Source: Polynucleobacter sp. AM-25C3 (GTDB lineage: Bacteria; Pseudomonadota; Gammaproteobacteria; Burkholderiales; Burkholderiaceae). Taken from it: DNA of 64,000 nt. Numbering within the stretch: position 1 is the stretch's first letter; each line of letters starts with the position of its first letter. Positions 20,679-29,422 of the stretch are shown here, one piece after another. The stretch covers positions 124,001-188,000 of the forward strand of contig NZ_JACVOS010000003.1 in the NCBI RefSeq assembly GCF_018882335.1, written 5' to 3'. Under the pieces are notes generated by a model, which saw nothing but the letters and a program-made list of their open reading frames with translations, was not told the DNA's origin and searched no databases. A program made the translations under genes and the position numbers.

Positions 20679-21977
20679 TTAGTTTGGCAGGATAGTTTCA
20701 CTAGCAAAGAGATCGGCAACGTTTTCTCGTGAGCGAATGACGTAGGCATTTTTTCCATCCACCATAATTTCTGCAGGCTTGGGTCTGGTGTTGTAGTTGG
20801 AGGCCATGACAAAGCCATAGGCACCCGCAGACAGGATCGCTAAGAGGTCACCTTCTTCAACCGCAAGGGTGCGGTCTCTTCCAAGCCAGTCTCCGGATTC
20901 GCATACCGGTCCAACGATGTCATAGGTAGAGCTTGAGACTTCTTTAGTTTCAACAGGAACAATGCCGTGATAAGCCTCGTAGAGTGCTGGACGCATTAAC
21001 TCTGTCATCGCGGCGTCTACTATGCAAAAGTTTTTCTCGGCGCCAGGCTTGAGATATTCCACTTGAGTCAGGAGCACGCCAGCATTGCCCACCAAGGATC
21101 TGCCTGGCTCCAAGACCACATCGAGATGCCCAAAGCCACGCTCAGCAACTCTGTTGAGCAAAGTATTGGTGAACTCAGTAATGTCCGGTGGATTGTCATC
21201 GCCATAAGAGATGCCTAAGCCACCACCTAAATCGAGATGGTGAATCACTATGCCTTCTTTTTTCAATTGAGCGACTAGCTCGAGGACTTTATCGAGGGCA
21301 TCTAAATAAGGGGCGGTGTTCGTAATCTGAGAGCCAATATGACAGTCAATGCCAACCACGTCAATTTGTGGAAGTAATGCAGCTTCACGGTACGTTTTCA
21401 AGACCTCGTGATATGCGATACCAAATTTGTTGCCTTTTAATCCGGTAGAAATATAGGGATGAGTTTGGGCATCGACATCTGGGTTCACACGTAAAGAAAT
21501 CGGCGCGCGGCAATTGAGCTTGGTGGCAACGCGATTAATTTGGTGAAGCTCGGCAATGGATTCGATATTGATACATTTAACGCCCGCTTGTAATGCTTGA
21601 GCAATTTCGCTTGCAGATTTGCCAACGCCTGCAAAGACTAGGCTTTTAGGGTCGGCGCCTATTGCAAGTGCGCGCGCCAACTCACCGCCGCTAACTAGGT
21701 CAAAGCCAGCGCCTAATTTTTTAAAGCAATCAATTACTGCTAAGTTGCTATTGGCTTTCATGGCGTAGTGAACACGAGCACGTCGCTTACCGGTGGAATC
21801 TACGCAGGCTTTGTCATAGGCTTGATAAGCCTGCGTTAATGCTTTTTTGCTATAGACATAAAGGGGCGTACCAAACTCTTTTGCCAAATCTGACAAAGGA
21901 ATTTCTTCGGCATACCAATTGCCGTTGCGCTCTGTAAATCCAGCTAAATGTGGAAGTGGGATTGTTTTACTTGTCAT
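20679..21977 (-). CDS. lysA: Diaminopimelate decarboxylase
   Basis: PLP enzyme that decarboxylates meso-diaminopimelate to L-lysine, the last step of lysine synthesis. The 432 residues have the PLP lysine in HYAMKANSN (about residue 74), the phosphate-binding GGGLGISYG and the substrate-site CESGDWLGRDR. Fold type III, alanine racemase-like barrel. The ATG overlaps the lptM stop by four bases (ATGA), so the two are translationally coupled. It ends at a shared terminator with the cytochrome c4 gene. Confidence 0.98.
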   Translation of the reverse strand: MTSKTIPLPHLAGFTERNGNWYAEEIPLSDLAKEFGTPLYVYSKKALTQAYQAYDKACVDSTGKRRARVHYAMKANSNLAVIDCFKKLGAGFDLVSGGELARALAIGADPKSLVFAGVGKSASEIAQALQAGVKCINIESIAELHQINRVATKLNCRAPISLRVNPDVDAQTHPYISTGLKGNKFGIAYHEVLKTYREAALLPQIDVVGIDCHIGSQITNTAPYLDALDKVLELVAQLKKEGIVIHHLDLGGGLGISYGDDNPPDITEFTNTLLNRVAERGFGHLDVVLEPGRSLVGNAGVLLTQVEYLKPGAEKNFCIVDAAMTELMRPALYEAYHGIVPVETKEVSSSTYDIVGPVCESGDWLGRDRTLAVEEGDLLAILSAGAYGFVMASNYNTRPKPAEIMVDGKNAYVIRSRENVADLFASETILPN

Positions 21978-22165
21978 TGCTTGGCCGGCGTTGGGTTAGT
22001 CACAGCAGGGCTTTGAGGAGGGTAGAGCTTGCCTTTAGGCTCCGGCTCACTAGGTGGTGCAGGAGTGGGCGGCACATTTGGCAAATATAGCGGACCTCTA
22101 ACCCCACACCCAACAAGGGATATTAGAAGGCTAATGCCGAGAGTTCTTTTAAGAATCGCTATCAT
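21974..22165 (-). CDS. lptM: LptM/YifL-type small outer-membrane lipoprotein
   Basis: Predicted 63-residue lipoprotein. Start chosen at ATG 22165 (MIAILKRTLGISLLISLVGC); the frame extends upstream without need. The lipobox LVGC gives lipidated C20, followed by the family mark GVRGPLYLP, then a Pro-rich tail. In E. coli LptM helps the LptD/E lipopolysaccharide translocon mature. It overlaps lysA by four bases, an arrangement that is common in proteobacteria, and is divergent from cyaY. Confidence 0.85.
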   Translation of the reverse strand: MIAILKRTLGISLLISLVGCGVRGPLYLPNVPPTPAPPSEPEPKGKLYPPQSPAVTNPTPAKQ

Positions 22166-22212
22166 GAATGTCTCTAAAACGAATGATTGAATATAGCATG
22201 CAGGACTCCAAT

Positions 22213-22596
22213 ATGAATCCAAACAATCTAGCCGTGGAAACCATTGATGACAAGCAATTTCATCAACTAGGAAGCAATTTACTGCAGTCGATTGAAGTGG
22301 CTTTGGAGGGGGCAGATGACAAATTGGATCTAGACCTCGATGTGGAGCGTCAGGGTGGAAATGTCATCAATATTCGATTTAGGGATCGCAGCGTGATTGT
22401 CGTCAATACCCAACCCCCTTTGCATGAAATCTGGGTAGCAGCTAAATCCGGTGGTTATCACTATCGTTGGGCTGGCACTTTAGTATCACCACTCTGGTTG
22501 GATACTAAAACTGGGCGGGAATTGCTAAGCGACCTTTCTGAATTTGCTAGCGCTCAAGCAGGCCAAGCGCTAACTATTAGTCTGATTCAGAAATAA
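22213..22596 (+). CDS. cyaY: Iron-sulfur assembly protein CyaY (frataxin)
   Basis: Bacterial frataxin, which modulates iron-sulfur cluster assembly with IscS. The frame reaches back to 22168, but ATG 22213 has AGGA (22202-22205) 7 nt upstream, giving 127 residues. The acidic first helix (QSIEVALEGADDKLDLDLD) and the strand region NIRFRDRSVIVVNTQPPLHE and IWVAAKSGGYHYRW match the fold. It is divergent from lptM-lysA with only 47 bp between the starts, so the two promoters must overlap. Confidence 0.93.
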   Translation: MNPNNLAVETIDDKQFHQLGSNLLQSIEVALEGADDKLDLDLDVERQGGNVINIRFRDRSVIVVNTQPPLHEIWVAAKSGGYHYRWAGTLVSPLWLDTKTGRELLSDLSEFASAQAGQALTISLIQK

Positions 22597-22611
22597 GACC
22601 TCAAGCAGAAA

Positions 22612-23694
22612 TTACGTTGCCCCAGTCGCTGATAGAGTTTCTATGACTTGGGCATCTGGCACGCTCTGAATTTGAGCCTTACCAATTTTTTCTAGAACGA
22701 CATAGCGAATCTGGCCGCCTTCGGTCTTTTTATCTACTTGCATTAATTCCATGTAACGCTGGGCACCAAACTTCGGTGGATCGGTTGGCAGGTTCATGGA
22801 TTGAATAATCTTTGTTAAGCGATTGACTTCATTTTGAGTAATGAAGTTGAGGCGTCGTGATAGATCGGCGCCCATCACCATCCCACAACCAACAGCTTCA
22901 CCATGTAACCATGTGCCATAGCCCATACCAGCTTCAATGGCATGACCAAAGGTATGTCCAAAGTTCAGCGTAGCCCGAATGCCGCCTTCTCTCTCATCGG
23001 CAGACACTACTGCTGATTTGATTTCACAAGAGCGTAGTACAGCATGGGCCATTGCTGCGGTGTCACAGGCTAGTAAAGCTTTTACGTTCGCCTCAATCCA
23101 GTTTAAGAACTCTGCATCAGCAATGGCACCGTGCTTCACCACTTCTGCGAGACCGGCAGAGAGTTCACGTGCTGGCAAAGTCTTCAGAGTATTGAGATCG
23201 GCAATCACCGCGGCTGGTTGATGAAATGCCCCAATCATGTTTTTTCCAAGCGGGTGGTTGATACCCGTTTTACCGCCAACGGAAGAATCCACTTGTGCCA
23301 ACAAAGTTGTTGGCACCTGGATAAACCGAATACCACGCATGAAGCTTGCTGCCGCAAAGCCGGTCATATCGCCAATGACTCCACCACCTAAGGCTACCAA
23401 CATGGTCTGACGGTCTGCGCCAAATTTGAGGAGGTCATCAAAAATCAGTTGGAGGTTTTTCCAGTCCTTATAAGACTCTCCATCGGGCAAGACAATTGTT
23501 CTGACGGGCTTACCCAGCTTCTCTAAAGTCTTGGTCAATCGCTCTGCATACAAAGGGGCTACCGTCGTATTGGTAACGATATAAATCGATGTGGCTTTTT
23601 CGCAAGCGCTAAACAGCTCTGGCTGATCTATTAAATCGCTACCAATATGGATGGGGTAACTGCGATTGCCTAGATCAACTTCTAATGTTTTCAT
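22612..23694 (-). CDS. aroB: 3-dehydroquinate synthase
   Basis: Second shikimate-pathway enzyme, converting DAHP to 3-dehydroquinate with NAD and a divalent metal. I chose the ATG at 23694 ([20 protein letters not shown]), giving 360 residues; a TTG at 23706 overlapping the aroK stop is an alternative. [14 protein letters not shown] (NAD loop), [13 protein letters not shown] and the metal region GHTFGHAIE and HGEAVGCGM are present. aroK lies directly upstream, so the two shikimate genes form one unit. Confidence 0.97.
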   Translation of the reverse strand: MKTLEVDLGNRSYPIHIGSDLIDQPELFSACEKATSIYIVTNTTVAPLYAERLTKTLEKLGKPVRTIVLPDGESYKDWKNLQLIFDDLLKFGADRQTMLVALGGGVIGDMTGFAAASFMRGIRFIQVPTTLLAQVDSSVGGKTGINHPLGKNMIGAFHQPAAVIADLNTLKTLPARELSAGLAEVVKHGAIADAEFLNWIEANVKALLACDTAAMAHAVLRSCEIKSAVVSADEREGGIRATLNFGHTFGHAIEAGMGYGTWLHGEAVGCGMVMGADLSRRLNFITQNEVNRLTKIIQSMNLPTDPPKFGAQRYMELMQVDKKTEGGQIRYVVLEKIGKAQIQSVPDAQVIETLSATGAT

Positions 23695-23702
23695 GGATAA
23701 AT

Positions 23703-24227
23703 TCAAGTGGAAAGTTCGAGTTGCATGATTAAGGTGTTGACCAATTGATTGACGCTGGGTTTCCCCGTTTCAATCACATGGTCAGCAATTTCGCGATAAA
23801 GAGGGTCGCGAATGGTATATAGATTTTCTAAAATCTTTTTTGCATCGCCATTTCTAAGAAGCGGTCTACCTTCGCCGCCCTTGGTCCGATGCCATAGCTC
23901 CATCGGATTAGCGTGGAGATAAATGACTGTGCCTCTTTCGTTGAGGAATTGACGATTCTCAGGAAGCAATACGGCGCCACCGCCGGTTGCCAAAATGACA
24001 TCTTGCTCTGCGGTAATATCTTTAATGGCCTGGGCTTCGCGCTTACGGAAGCCGTCTTCACCTTCCATTTCGAAAATCACGGGGATCTTGACGCCACAAC
24101 GTTCTTCAATGACGTGGTCAGCATCCAGAAAGCGACGACCTAATTTCTTGGCCAACAATTTGCCGACGGTCGACTTCCCAGCGCCCATGAGGCCAATCAG
24201 AAATATATTGTTCGATGCAGAGTTCAC
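23703..24227 (-). CDS. aroK: Shikimate kinase
   Basis: Phosphorylates shikimate to shikimate 3-phosphate. The start is a GTG at 24227 just after a G-rich stretch. The 174 residues have the Walker [10 protein letters not shown] (residues 12-20), the shikimate-binding LDADHVIEE and TGGGAV, and the lid arginines in GEGRPLL. It is 12 bp downstream of pilQ and just before aroB, the standard pilQ-aroK-aroB order. Expression may depend on the pil promoter upstream. Confidence 0.96.
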   Translation of the reverse strand: MNSASNNIFLIGLMGAGKSTVGKLLAKKLGRRFLDADHVIEERCGVKIPVIFEMEGEDGFRKREAQAIKDITAEQDVILATGGGAVLLPENRQFLNERGTVIYLHANPMELWHRTKGGEGRPLLRNGDAKKILENLYTIRDPLYREIADHVIETGKPSVNQLVNTLIMQLELST

Positions 24228-24239
24228 CCCCTGATTTTA

Positions 24240-25361
24240 TTAGTGTTTATCTAGGACGGTGGGAGTTAAGAAGACTAATAGTTCAGTTTTATCAGCCAAT
24301 TTGGATTTATGGCGAAACAAATGCCCAATTAATGGGATGTCGCCTAGTAGGGGCACCTTAACCTCATCATCTCGTTCGGTGGTTTGAAAAATACCGCCAA
24401 TGATGGCTGTACCCCCGTTTTCAACGGTTACTTCAGAGCTGAGATTTTTGGTGTCAATGGCATACCCCTGCTCAGTTTTCATGCCAACAGTATCTTTATT
24501 AATGCTCACCAACATGGAAATCTTTCCATCGGGATGAATTTTGGGTAAGACTTCTAGCCGTAAATTGGCTTTGCGGAACTGCAATTTGCTGCCGCTTTGG
24601 GAACTCACTTGGTAGGGAAGTTCTGTCCCCTGTTCAATGGTTGCCTTGACCTGATCCCCAGTCATGATCCTGGGGTTAGAGAGGATCTTGCCTTGCCCAT
24701 CAGATTCCAGGGCTGATAACTCCATTTGTAGGAGTCTGGCGGCGTTCCTGGAAACCAGGGTAGCTGCTAAGGTTGCTGGATTGAATCCAGCTAAACCAGT
24801 TCCAGCTAAATCTAGATTGGCGCTTGCAGCTTGGTCTGGGTGAATGCCGATACCGTTAGCCTGATACCCCAATTTGATGCCTAGCTCCCGGGCAAAGCGT
24901 TGATCCGCCTCCACAATGCGAGCTTCTATGAGGATCTGGCGAGGGCTATTAATATGATCGCCTCCAAAAGGGAGGGCGGCATCCTCTCGACGAAATTTCT
25001 GGAAGCTTTGAATTTCTGCATGGGGGCCAATCCAGTAAATATCCCCATTTCGGACGAGGCGCAATCCTCTGCTGGCGATGATGGAGTGGAGGGCGGTTTG
25101 CCAGGGGGTGTCCTTGAGGTCGACTGAGATCTTCCCCTGGATAGACTCGCTGAGGAGGAAGTTGGAATTCCCCATTTTGGCCAAAACCTGCAAAAGCTCG
25201 GTCAACTCAATCTCACTAAATTGGAGGCTGATACGGGTATCTTTTGGGATGCTGGAAGAATTGAGTCCTAGATGATTTCCTAGGGCTGGACTGAGTAAAA
25301 AAACCAGCAATAAGGGGAGCAGGATGGTGGTGGTTTGTCGAAGGATTTTCAAGAATGTCAT
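24240..25361 (-). CDS. pilQ: Minimal PilQ-like secretin
   Basis: Outer-membrane secretin of the type IV pilus or DNA-uptake class. It has 373 residues, about half of a usual PilQ. Residues 1-28 are a hydrophobic leader, residues 42-112 an STN (N0) domain, and from about 140 the secretin domain, ending with GGTAIIGGIFQTTERDDE and VPLLGDIPLIGHLFR. No AMIN domains and no N1 domain can be seen; about 28 residues join N0 to the secretin. The start overlaps the upstream gene by four bases (ATGA). The position before aroK supports pilQ. Confidence 0.85.
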   Translation of the reverse strand: MTFLKILRQTTTILLPLLLVFLLSPALGNHLGLNSSSIPKDTRISLQFSEIELTELLQVLAKMGNSNFLLSESIQGKISVDLKDTPWQTALHSIIASRGLRLVRNGDIYWIGPHAEIQSFQKFRREDAALPFGGDHINSPRQILIEARIVEADQRFARELGIKLGYQANGIGIHPDQAASANLDLAGTGLAGFNPATLAATLVSRNAARLLQMELSALESDGQGKILSNPRIMTGDQVKATIEQGTELPYQVSSQSGSKLQFRKANLRLEVLPKIHPDGKISMLVSINKDTVGMKTEQGYAIDTKNLSSEVTVENGGTAIIGGIFQTTERDDEVKVPLLGDIPLIGHLFRHKSKLADKTELLVFLTPTVLDKH

Positions 25362-26038
25362 TCCGAGCGGGTTGATTTAAAGCGAATAGATTTACCTTTG
25401 GGGTGGGCCAATATGGCCACTCCTTTTTCGGCTTGAGTCAGTCGCCATTCACCCAAAGCAAGACCATCTTTGCCCACCATCAGCGTGGTTTTACCATTGT
25501 GAAAAAAGGCCTGCTCCGCCGCCCCCATTCGAGTAAGGCCCAAATATCTCCAGCGACGTAGCTCGGTCTCATGTGGGATCATGACTGGCTTGCTTTGGGG
25601 TGCGGATACGGTTGGTTTTACCTCTATTGAGTGAATACTCACCTCTATTTCATCCAAAGCGATATATAAATCTTCTTGTTCTGATGCCCAGTCATTCTGG
25701 GCTAAAGCAAGTTCATTCTTTAGGGTCGATATTTGGCTTTGCAGGCCGTTGAGCTCTAGTTCAGAGCTTGCCTTACTGGACTCCAAGAGAAAAAATACAG
25801 CGGCGACTGTGAGCGCAAATAGTGCCCCAATAATCAAGATGGAGATATTTTTTGGCCCATTAAGGTGAAGGTCGGAAATAGAAAAAGACGATGCCTTTGG
25901 CGTAACTTTACTTTCGGGCACCGGCCTTGGGGATGTTGATGATTTACGAATGCCATGGGGGTCAGGAATGGCAGGGTCATCCCCCAGCTCACTCAAAATG
26001 TCATCAAAAGATTGGGGGGAAATGTGGCGTGAAGGCAT
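25358..26038 (-). CDS. Single-span membrane protein with PilP/GspC-like end (pilus locus)
   Basis: No confident family. ATG 26038 gives 226 residues; a GTG at 26083 would add 15. It has a polar N-terminus, one membrane span at about residues 65-85, a likely coiled coil at 90-140, and a C-terminal domain (160-220) with WRYLGLTRMGAAEQAFF and GLALGEWRL that resembles the strand pattern of PilP and GspC periplasmic domains. It overlaps pilQ by four bases and faces mrcA, the place where pilMNOP normally lie. It could be a fused or reduced PilO/PilP. Function is inference from place and shape. Confidence 0.6.
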   Translation of the reverse strand: MPSRHISPQSFDDILSELGDDPAIPDPHGIRKSSTSPRPVPESKVTPKASSFSISDLHLNGPKNISILIIGALFALTVAAVFFLLESSKASSELELNGLQSQISTLKNELALAQNDWASEQEDLYIALDEIEVSIHSIEVKPTVSAPQSKPVMIPHETELRRWRYLGLTRMGAAEQAFFHNGKTTLMVGKDGLALGEWRLTQAEKGVAILAHPKGKSIRFKSTRSE

Positions 26039-26140
26039 GCCATATTGTTCGCTCTGGGGATGGCAAAAACGATCAGGGAACACGGAATTGCATGTCAGAA
26101 AACCCCACCTCAGAAATTTTCAAACAAGGGTTTTGGAGCT

Positions 26141-26170
26141 TTCAGGAAAATTGGCCAAGCACCCTATAAT
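26141..26170 (+). promoter_or_regulatory. -10 box very close to the mrcA start
   Basis: A perfect TATAAT (26165-26170) ends 8 nt before the mrcA ATG (26179), with a weak -35 (TTCAGG, 26141-26146) 18 nt upstream. A transcript would begin at about the start codon, and no Shine-Dalgarno is seen, suggesting a leaderless mRNA. Confidence 0.4.
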
Positions 26171-26178
26171 TTGATTCT

Positions 26179-28512
26179 ATGGCTCTAACTCCAAAAGACA
26201 AGCCGCCTTTAAACCGACGGTTTAACCGACAGCCTGATAGACGTCCTGGTCAGCATAGAGCGGAGCATTCCGCGTCGAAGTCGGGAAGTAATCCCCTAAT
26301 TAAAGCCTTGCTGATAATCAGCATGGTCTTTGCAGTGGTCATTACTTTGTTGCTGGGCTACGCCTTCTTGATAGCCAAACCGAATTTGCCAAAGATTTCA
26401 GCCTTGGTGGACTACAACCCTAAAACACCATTGCGTATCTATACGGCCGATAAGGTCCTTATTGGAGAGTTTGGGGAAGAGCGCCGTAAGGTTATTCCTT
26501 TGAATGAGATCCCCATGAGCATGCGTAATGCAGTCTTGGCCATTGAGGATGATCGGTTTTACTCCCATGGCGGGGTTGATTATGTGGGGATCCTAAGAGC
26601 TGCCTTAACCAATTTACGCGGCAACCTTTCGCAAGGTGCATCAACGATCACGATGCAGGTGGCGCGCAATTTCTTCTTAAGTAATGAGAAAACCTTCAGC
26701 CGTAAGATCTACGAGGTTCTGCTCTCTTGGGAAATCGAGTCCCAATTAAGCAAAGACAAGATTCTGGAGATCTATATGAATCAGATCTTCTTGGGTCAGA
26801 GGGCTTATGGATTTTCGAGTGCGGCTCAGATCTATTTTGGTAAAGAATTAAAAGACATCACGATTGCTGAATCTGCGATGTTGGCTGGCTTGCCTAAAGC
26901 GCCTTCAGCCTATAACCCAATAAGCAATTTCCGTCGCGCCAAAATCCGCCAAGAATATATCCTGCAGCGGATGCGCGATTTGTCTTACATCACTCCTGAG
27001 CAGTATCAGATTGCCATGGCAGAAGAGTTGCATATTCGTGGTCTCGGAAATGAATTTAGTACGCGCGCGGACTTCGCATCAGAGATGGTGCGTCAGCTAC
27101 TGTTTACTCAATATGGTGAGGCCATCTACTCCCAAGGAATCGATGTTTACACCACGATCTTGAAGGCAGATCAAGATGCGGCATACAAGGCGGTACGTCG
27201 CGGTATTTTTGAATATGACTTGCGCCACGCTTATCGTGGACCCGAGGGATTCATTGAGCTACCGGAAGATACGGTTAAGCGTCAACGCGCGATTGATGAG
27301 GCTTTATTGGCTTATCCACAGTTAGATGATTTGCAGTCGGGTGTAGTACTCGATATCAAGCCAAAAGAAATGCAGGTCATGATTTCTACTGGAGATACGA
27401 TCACTCTCAAAGGTGAGGGCATGAAACTTGCCACCGCCTCTTTAACCGATAGCACTCAACCTAAAAAACGTTTACGTCCTGGCGCCATCGTGAGGCTGTT
27501 ATCTGATGGCGGGGTTTGGAAGCTGGCGCAATTACCGCAAGTAGAAGCCGCCTTTGTTTCTATGAACGCAGAGACAGGCGCAATTCTCTCCTTGGTGGGC
27601 GGCTTTGATTTCCGCCGCAATCAATTTAATCACGTGACTCAGGCTCAGCGCCAACCCGGATCTTCCTTTAAGCCATTTATCTACGCCGCTGCCATTGAAA
27701 AAGGCTTTTCTCCGAGCACGATGGTGAATGATGCGCCATTGTCTATTGGCAGTATGGAAACTGGCAGCCAAGCTTGGGAGCCAAAGAACTACGACGGCAA
27801 ATACGAGGGCATGATGCGTTTACGTACTGCCTTGGCTAAATCCAAGAACTTAGTTTCTGTTCGCATCATTCGTGCTATCGGGCCTTCCTATGCGCAAGAA
27901 TATATTCAACGTTTTGGCTTTGAAGCAGAGAAGCACCCTCCTTATTTAACAATGGCTTTGGGTGCGGGTTCTGTAACCCCTTTGCAAATGGCATCTGCCT
28001 ATAGCGTGTTTGCTAACGGCGGCTATCGTGTAGACCCGTACTTAATTAATAAGATGACGGATTCAAAAGGTACGGTTTTATTTGAAGCAAAACCTACCCA
28101 TGCGCGTGAAGATGCTACTCGCGTATTGGATGCGCGCACTGCCTTTGTAATGGATAGCATGCTGCAAGAGGTAACAAAGACTGGGACTGCGGGTAGTGCT
28201 AGGGGAAAATTAGGCCGCAGTGACATCGCGGGTAAAACGGGTACAACCAATGATTCGCACGATGCCTGGTTTGCGGGATACAACCCTAAAGTCGTTGCAA
28301 TCGCATGGATTGGTTTTGATAAGCCTGCAAGTCTAGGTGATCGTGAAACTGGCGGCGGTCTCGCCTTGCCAATGTGGATCTCTTACATGGGAACCGCTTT
28401 GAGAGATGAGCCACAACAGGCGCGTGAAGTGCCGGCAGGCGTTACTCAGGTTGATGGTGATTGGTTTATCCCTGAGTTTTCTAATAATGGTGGTGTGCGC
28501 GAACTTCAGTAG
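26179..28512 (+). CDS. mrcA: Penicillin-binding protein 1A (bifunctional)
   Basis: Class A penicillin-binding protein that polymerises glycan and cross-links peptidoglycan in the periplasm. The 777 residues have an inner-membrane anchor at about 40-67, a GT51 glycosyltransferase domain with EDDRFYSHGGVD and QGASTITMQVARNF, an OB-like insertion, and a transpeptidase domain with SSFK, SKN and KTGT motifs. It is divergent from the reduced pilus genes, the usual ponA-pilM place in beta-proteobacteria. No ribosome binding site is seen; see the adjacent -10 box. Confidence 0.97.
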   Translation: MALTPKDKPPLNRRFNRQPDRRPGQHRAEHSASKSGSNPLIKALLIISMVFAVVITLLLGYAFLIAKPNLPKISALVDYNPKTPLRIYTADKVLIGEFGEERRKVIPLNEIPMSMRNAVLAIEDDRFYSHGGVDYVGILRAALTNLRGNLSQGASTITMQVARNFFLSNEKTFSRKIYEVLLSWEIESQLSKDKILEIYMNQIFLGQRAYGFSSAAQIYFGKELKDITIAESAMLAGLPKAPSAYNPISNFRRAKIRQEYILQRMRDLSYITPEQYQIAMAEELHIRGLGNEFSTRADFASEMVRQLLFTQYGEAIYSQGIDVYTTILKADQDAAYKAVRRGIFEYDLRHAYRGPEGFIELPEDTVKRQRAIDEALLAYPQLDDLQSGVVLDIKPKEMQVMISTGDTITLKGEGMKLATASLTDSTQPKKRLRPGAIVRLLSDGGVWKLAQLPQVEAAFVSMNAETGAILSLVGGFDFRRNQFNHVTQAQRQPGSSFKPFIYAAAIEKGFSPSTMVNDAPLSIGSMETGSQAWEPKNYDGKYEGMMRLRTALAKSKNLVSVRIIRAIGPSYAQEYIQRFGFEAEKHPPYLTMALGAGSVTPLQMASAYSVFANGGYRVDPYLINKMTDSKGTVLFEAKPTHAREDATRVLDARTAFVMDSMLQEVTKTGTAGSARGKLGRSDIAGKTGTTNDSHDAWFAGYNPKVVAIAWIGFDKPASLGDRETGGGLALPMWISYMGTALRDEPQQAREVPAGVTQVDGDWFIPEFSNNGGVRELQ

Positions 28513-28524
28513 TTCGTTCTAGCG

Positions 28525-29229
28525 ATGGCAAGGCAAGCGCGCACCGTTATTCCCGGCCAAGCAATGCATGTCATGGTCCGCGGCAATAACCGAGAAATTC
28601 TCTTTTTTAGCGATGCTGATCGCCGCATGTATTTAGATTGGCTGCGAGAGGCAGCGAAGCAATTTGGTAGTGCCGTACATGCTTTTGCCCTAATGCCAAA
28701 TCATGTCCATCTGTTGATCACCCCTCAGAATGCAGATTCACTCGCTAAAACGATGCAGTCGTTGGGAAGGCGCTATGCCCAGTATTTCAATCGGCAGCAT
28801 CATCGCTCCGGAACTATTTGGGAGGGGCGCTACCGTTCTTCTTTAATAGACCCTGACTATTTTTTGCGTTGTCAGCGCTATATAGAACTCAATCCTGTCA
28901 GGGCCGGTTTTGAATCCAGCCCCCAGGATTCGACTTGGACTAGCTTCCCCTCCCATATCGGTGGTAATGCAGAGCCATGGCTGGTGGATCATCAACACTT
29001 TTGGAAGTTAGGTAATACCCCTTTTGAGCGGCAAATGATTTGGGCAGCATTCGTGAAGGATGGCGCCCCGCATTGGGAAGACCGACAAATTACCGAAGCA
29101 CTCATTCGATCTAAGCCTTGGGTAAGTGATATTTACGCCAAAAAGCTATTTAAAGACGACCCTGATCAAGCACTAATTCGTTATCGGGGCCGGCCAAAGA
29201 AATTAATTCAAATAAATTCAATAACTTAA
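28525..29229 (+). CDS. REP-associated tyrosine transposase (RAYT)
   Basis: HUH-type single-strand nuclease of the Y1/IS200-like superfamily, the RAYT branch, which acts on REP hairpins. The 234 residues are intact. RGNNREILFF at 19-28, the HUH pair in MPNHVHLL (H60, H62), the catalytic tyrosine in GRRYAQYFNR (Y84 or Y87) and the family mark YIELNPVRAG (119-128) are seen. It is 12 bp after mrcA on the same strand. A 14-bp inverted repeat lies 45 bp downstream. RAYTs are usually single-copy and vertically kept; whether this is active is unknown. Confidence 0.9.
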   Translation: MARQARTVIPGQAMHVMVRGNNREILFFSDADRRMYLDWLREAAKQFGSAVHAFALMPNHVHLLITPQNADSLAKTMQSLGRRYAQYFNRQHHRSGTIWEGRYRSSLIDPDYFLRCQRYIELNPVRAGFESSPQDSTWTSFPSHIGGNAEPWLVDHQHFWKLGNTPFERQMIWAAFVKDGAPHWEDRQITEALIRSKPWVSDIYAKKLFKDDPDQALIRYRGRPKKLIQINSIT

Positions 29230-29273
29230 AGAATATTGGATGGGTCTGATGATCTGCTTGGGGTGAGCGCTGC

Positions 29274-29340
29274 AATGAGTCTGTCCCCTTATTGGTAATT
29301 CATTTTGGTGCTTCCCTTATTTAAATGGGACAGACTCATT
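29274..29340. repeat. REP-like inverted repeat next to the RAYT gene
   Basis: AATGAGTCTGTCCC (29274-29287) and GGGACAGACTCATT (29327-29340) are perfect 14-bp complements separated by 39 nt. The GGGACAGAC core resembles repeats I recall near RAYT genes in other proteobacteria. It lies between the RAYT gene and the gltB promoter. Role as a RAYT target is inference; other copies would be expected in the genome. Confidence 0.7.
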
Positions 29341-29349
29341 TTATTTCTA

Positions 29350-29378
29350 TTGCATCAGCATGGGTATTCACCTATATT
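29350..29378 (+). promoter_or_regulatory. Candidate gltB promoter
   Basis: TTGCAT (29350-29355) and TATATT (29373-29378) are 17 nt apart, a good sigma-70 match. A start near 29385 gives a leader of about 38 nt before gltB. It begins 10 nt after the REP-like repeat. Confidence 0.55.
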
Positions 29379-29422
29379 GGATCCTCCAAAAGTAATCAGG
29401 CCTCAAGGCAAACGGAAATACC

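Noticed and set aside
22979-23391. Plus-strand frames inside aroB
   Set aside because: They overlap a strongly conserved enzyme gene on the other strand and lack start signals.
28525-29340. RAYT gene and its repeat as a complete insertion sequence
   Set aside because: No terminal inverted repeats or target duplication flank the gene, and the family is RAYT rather than a mobile IS200; treated as a host-kept transposase.
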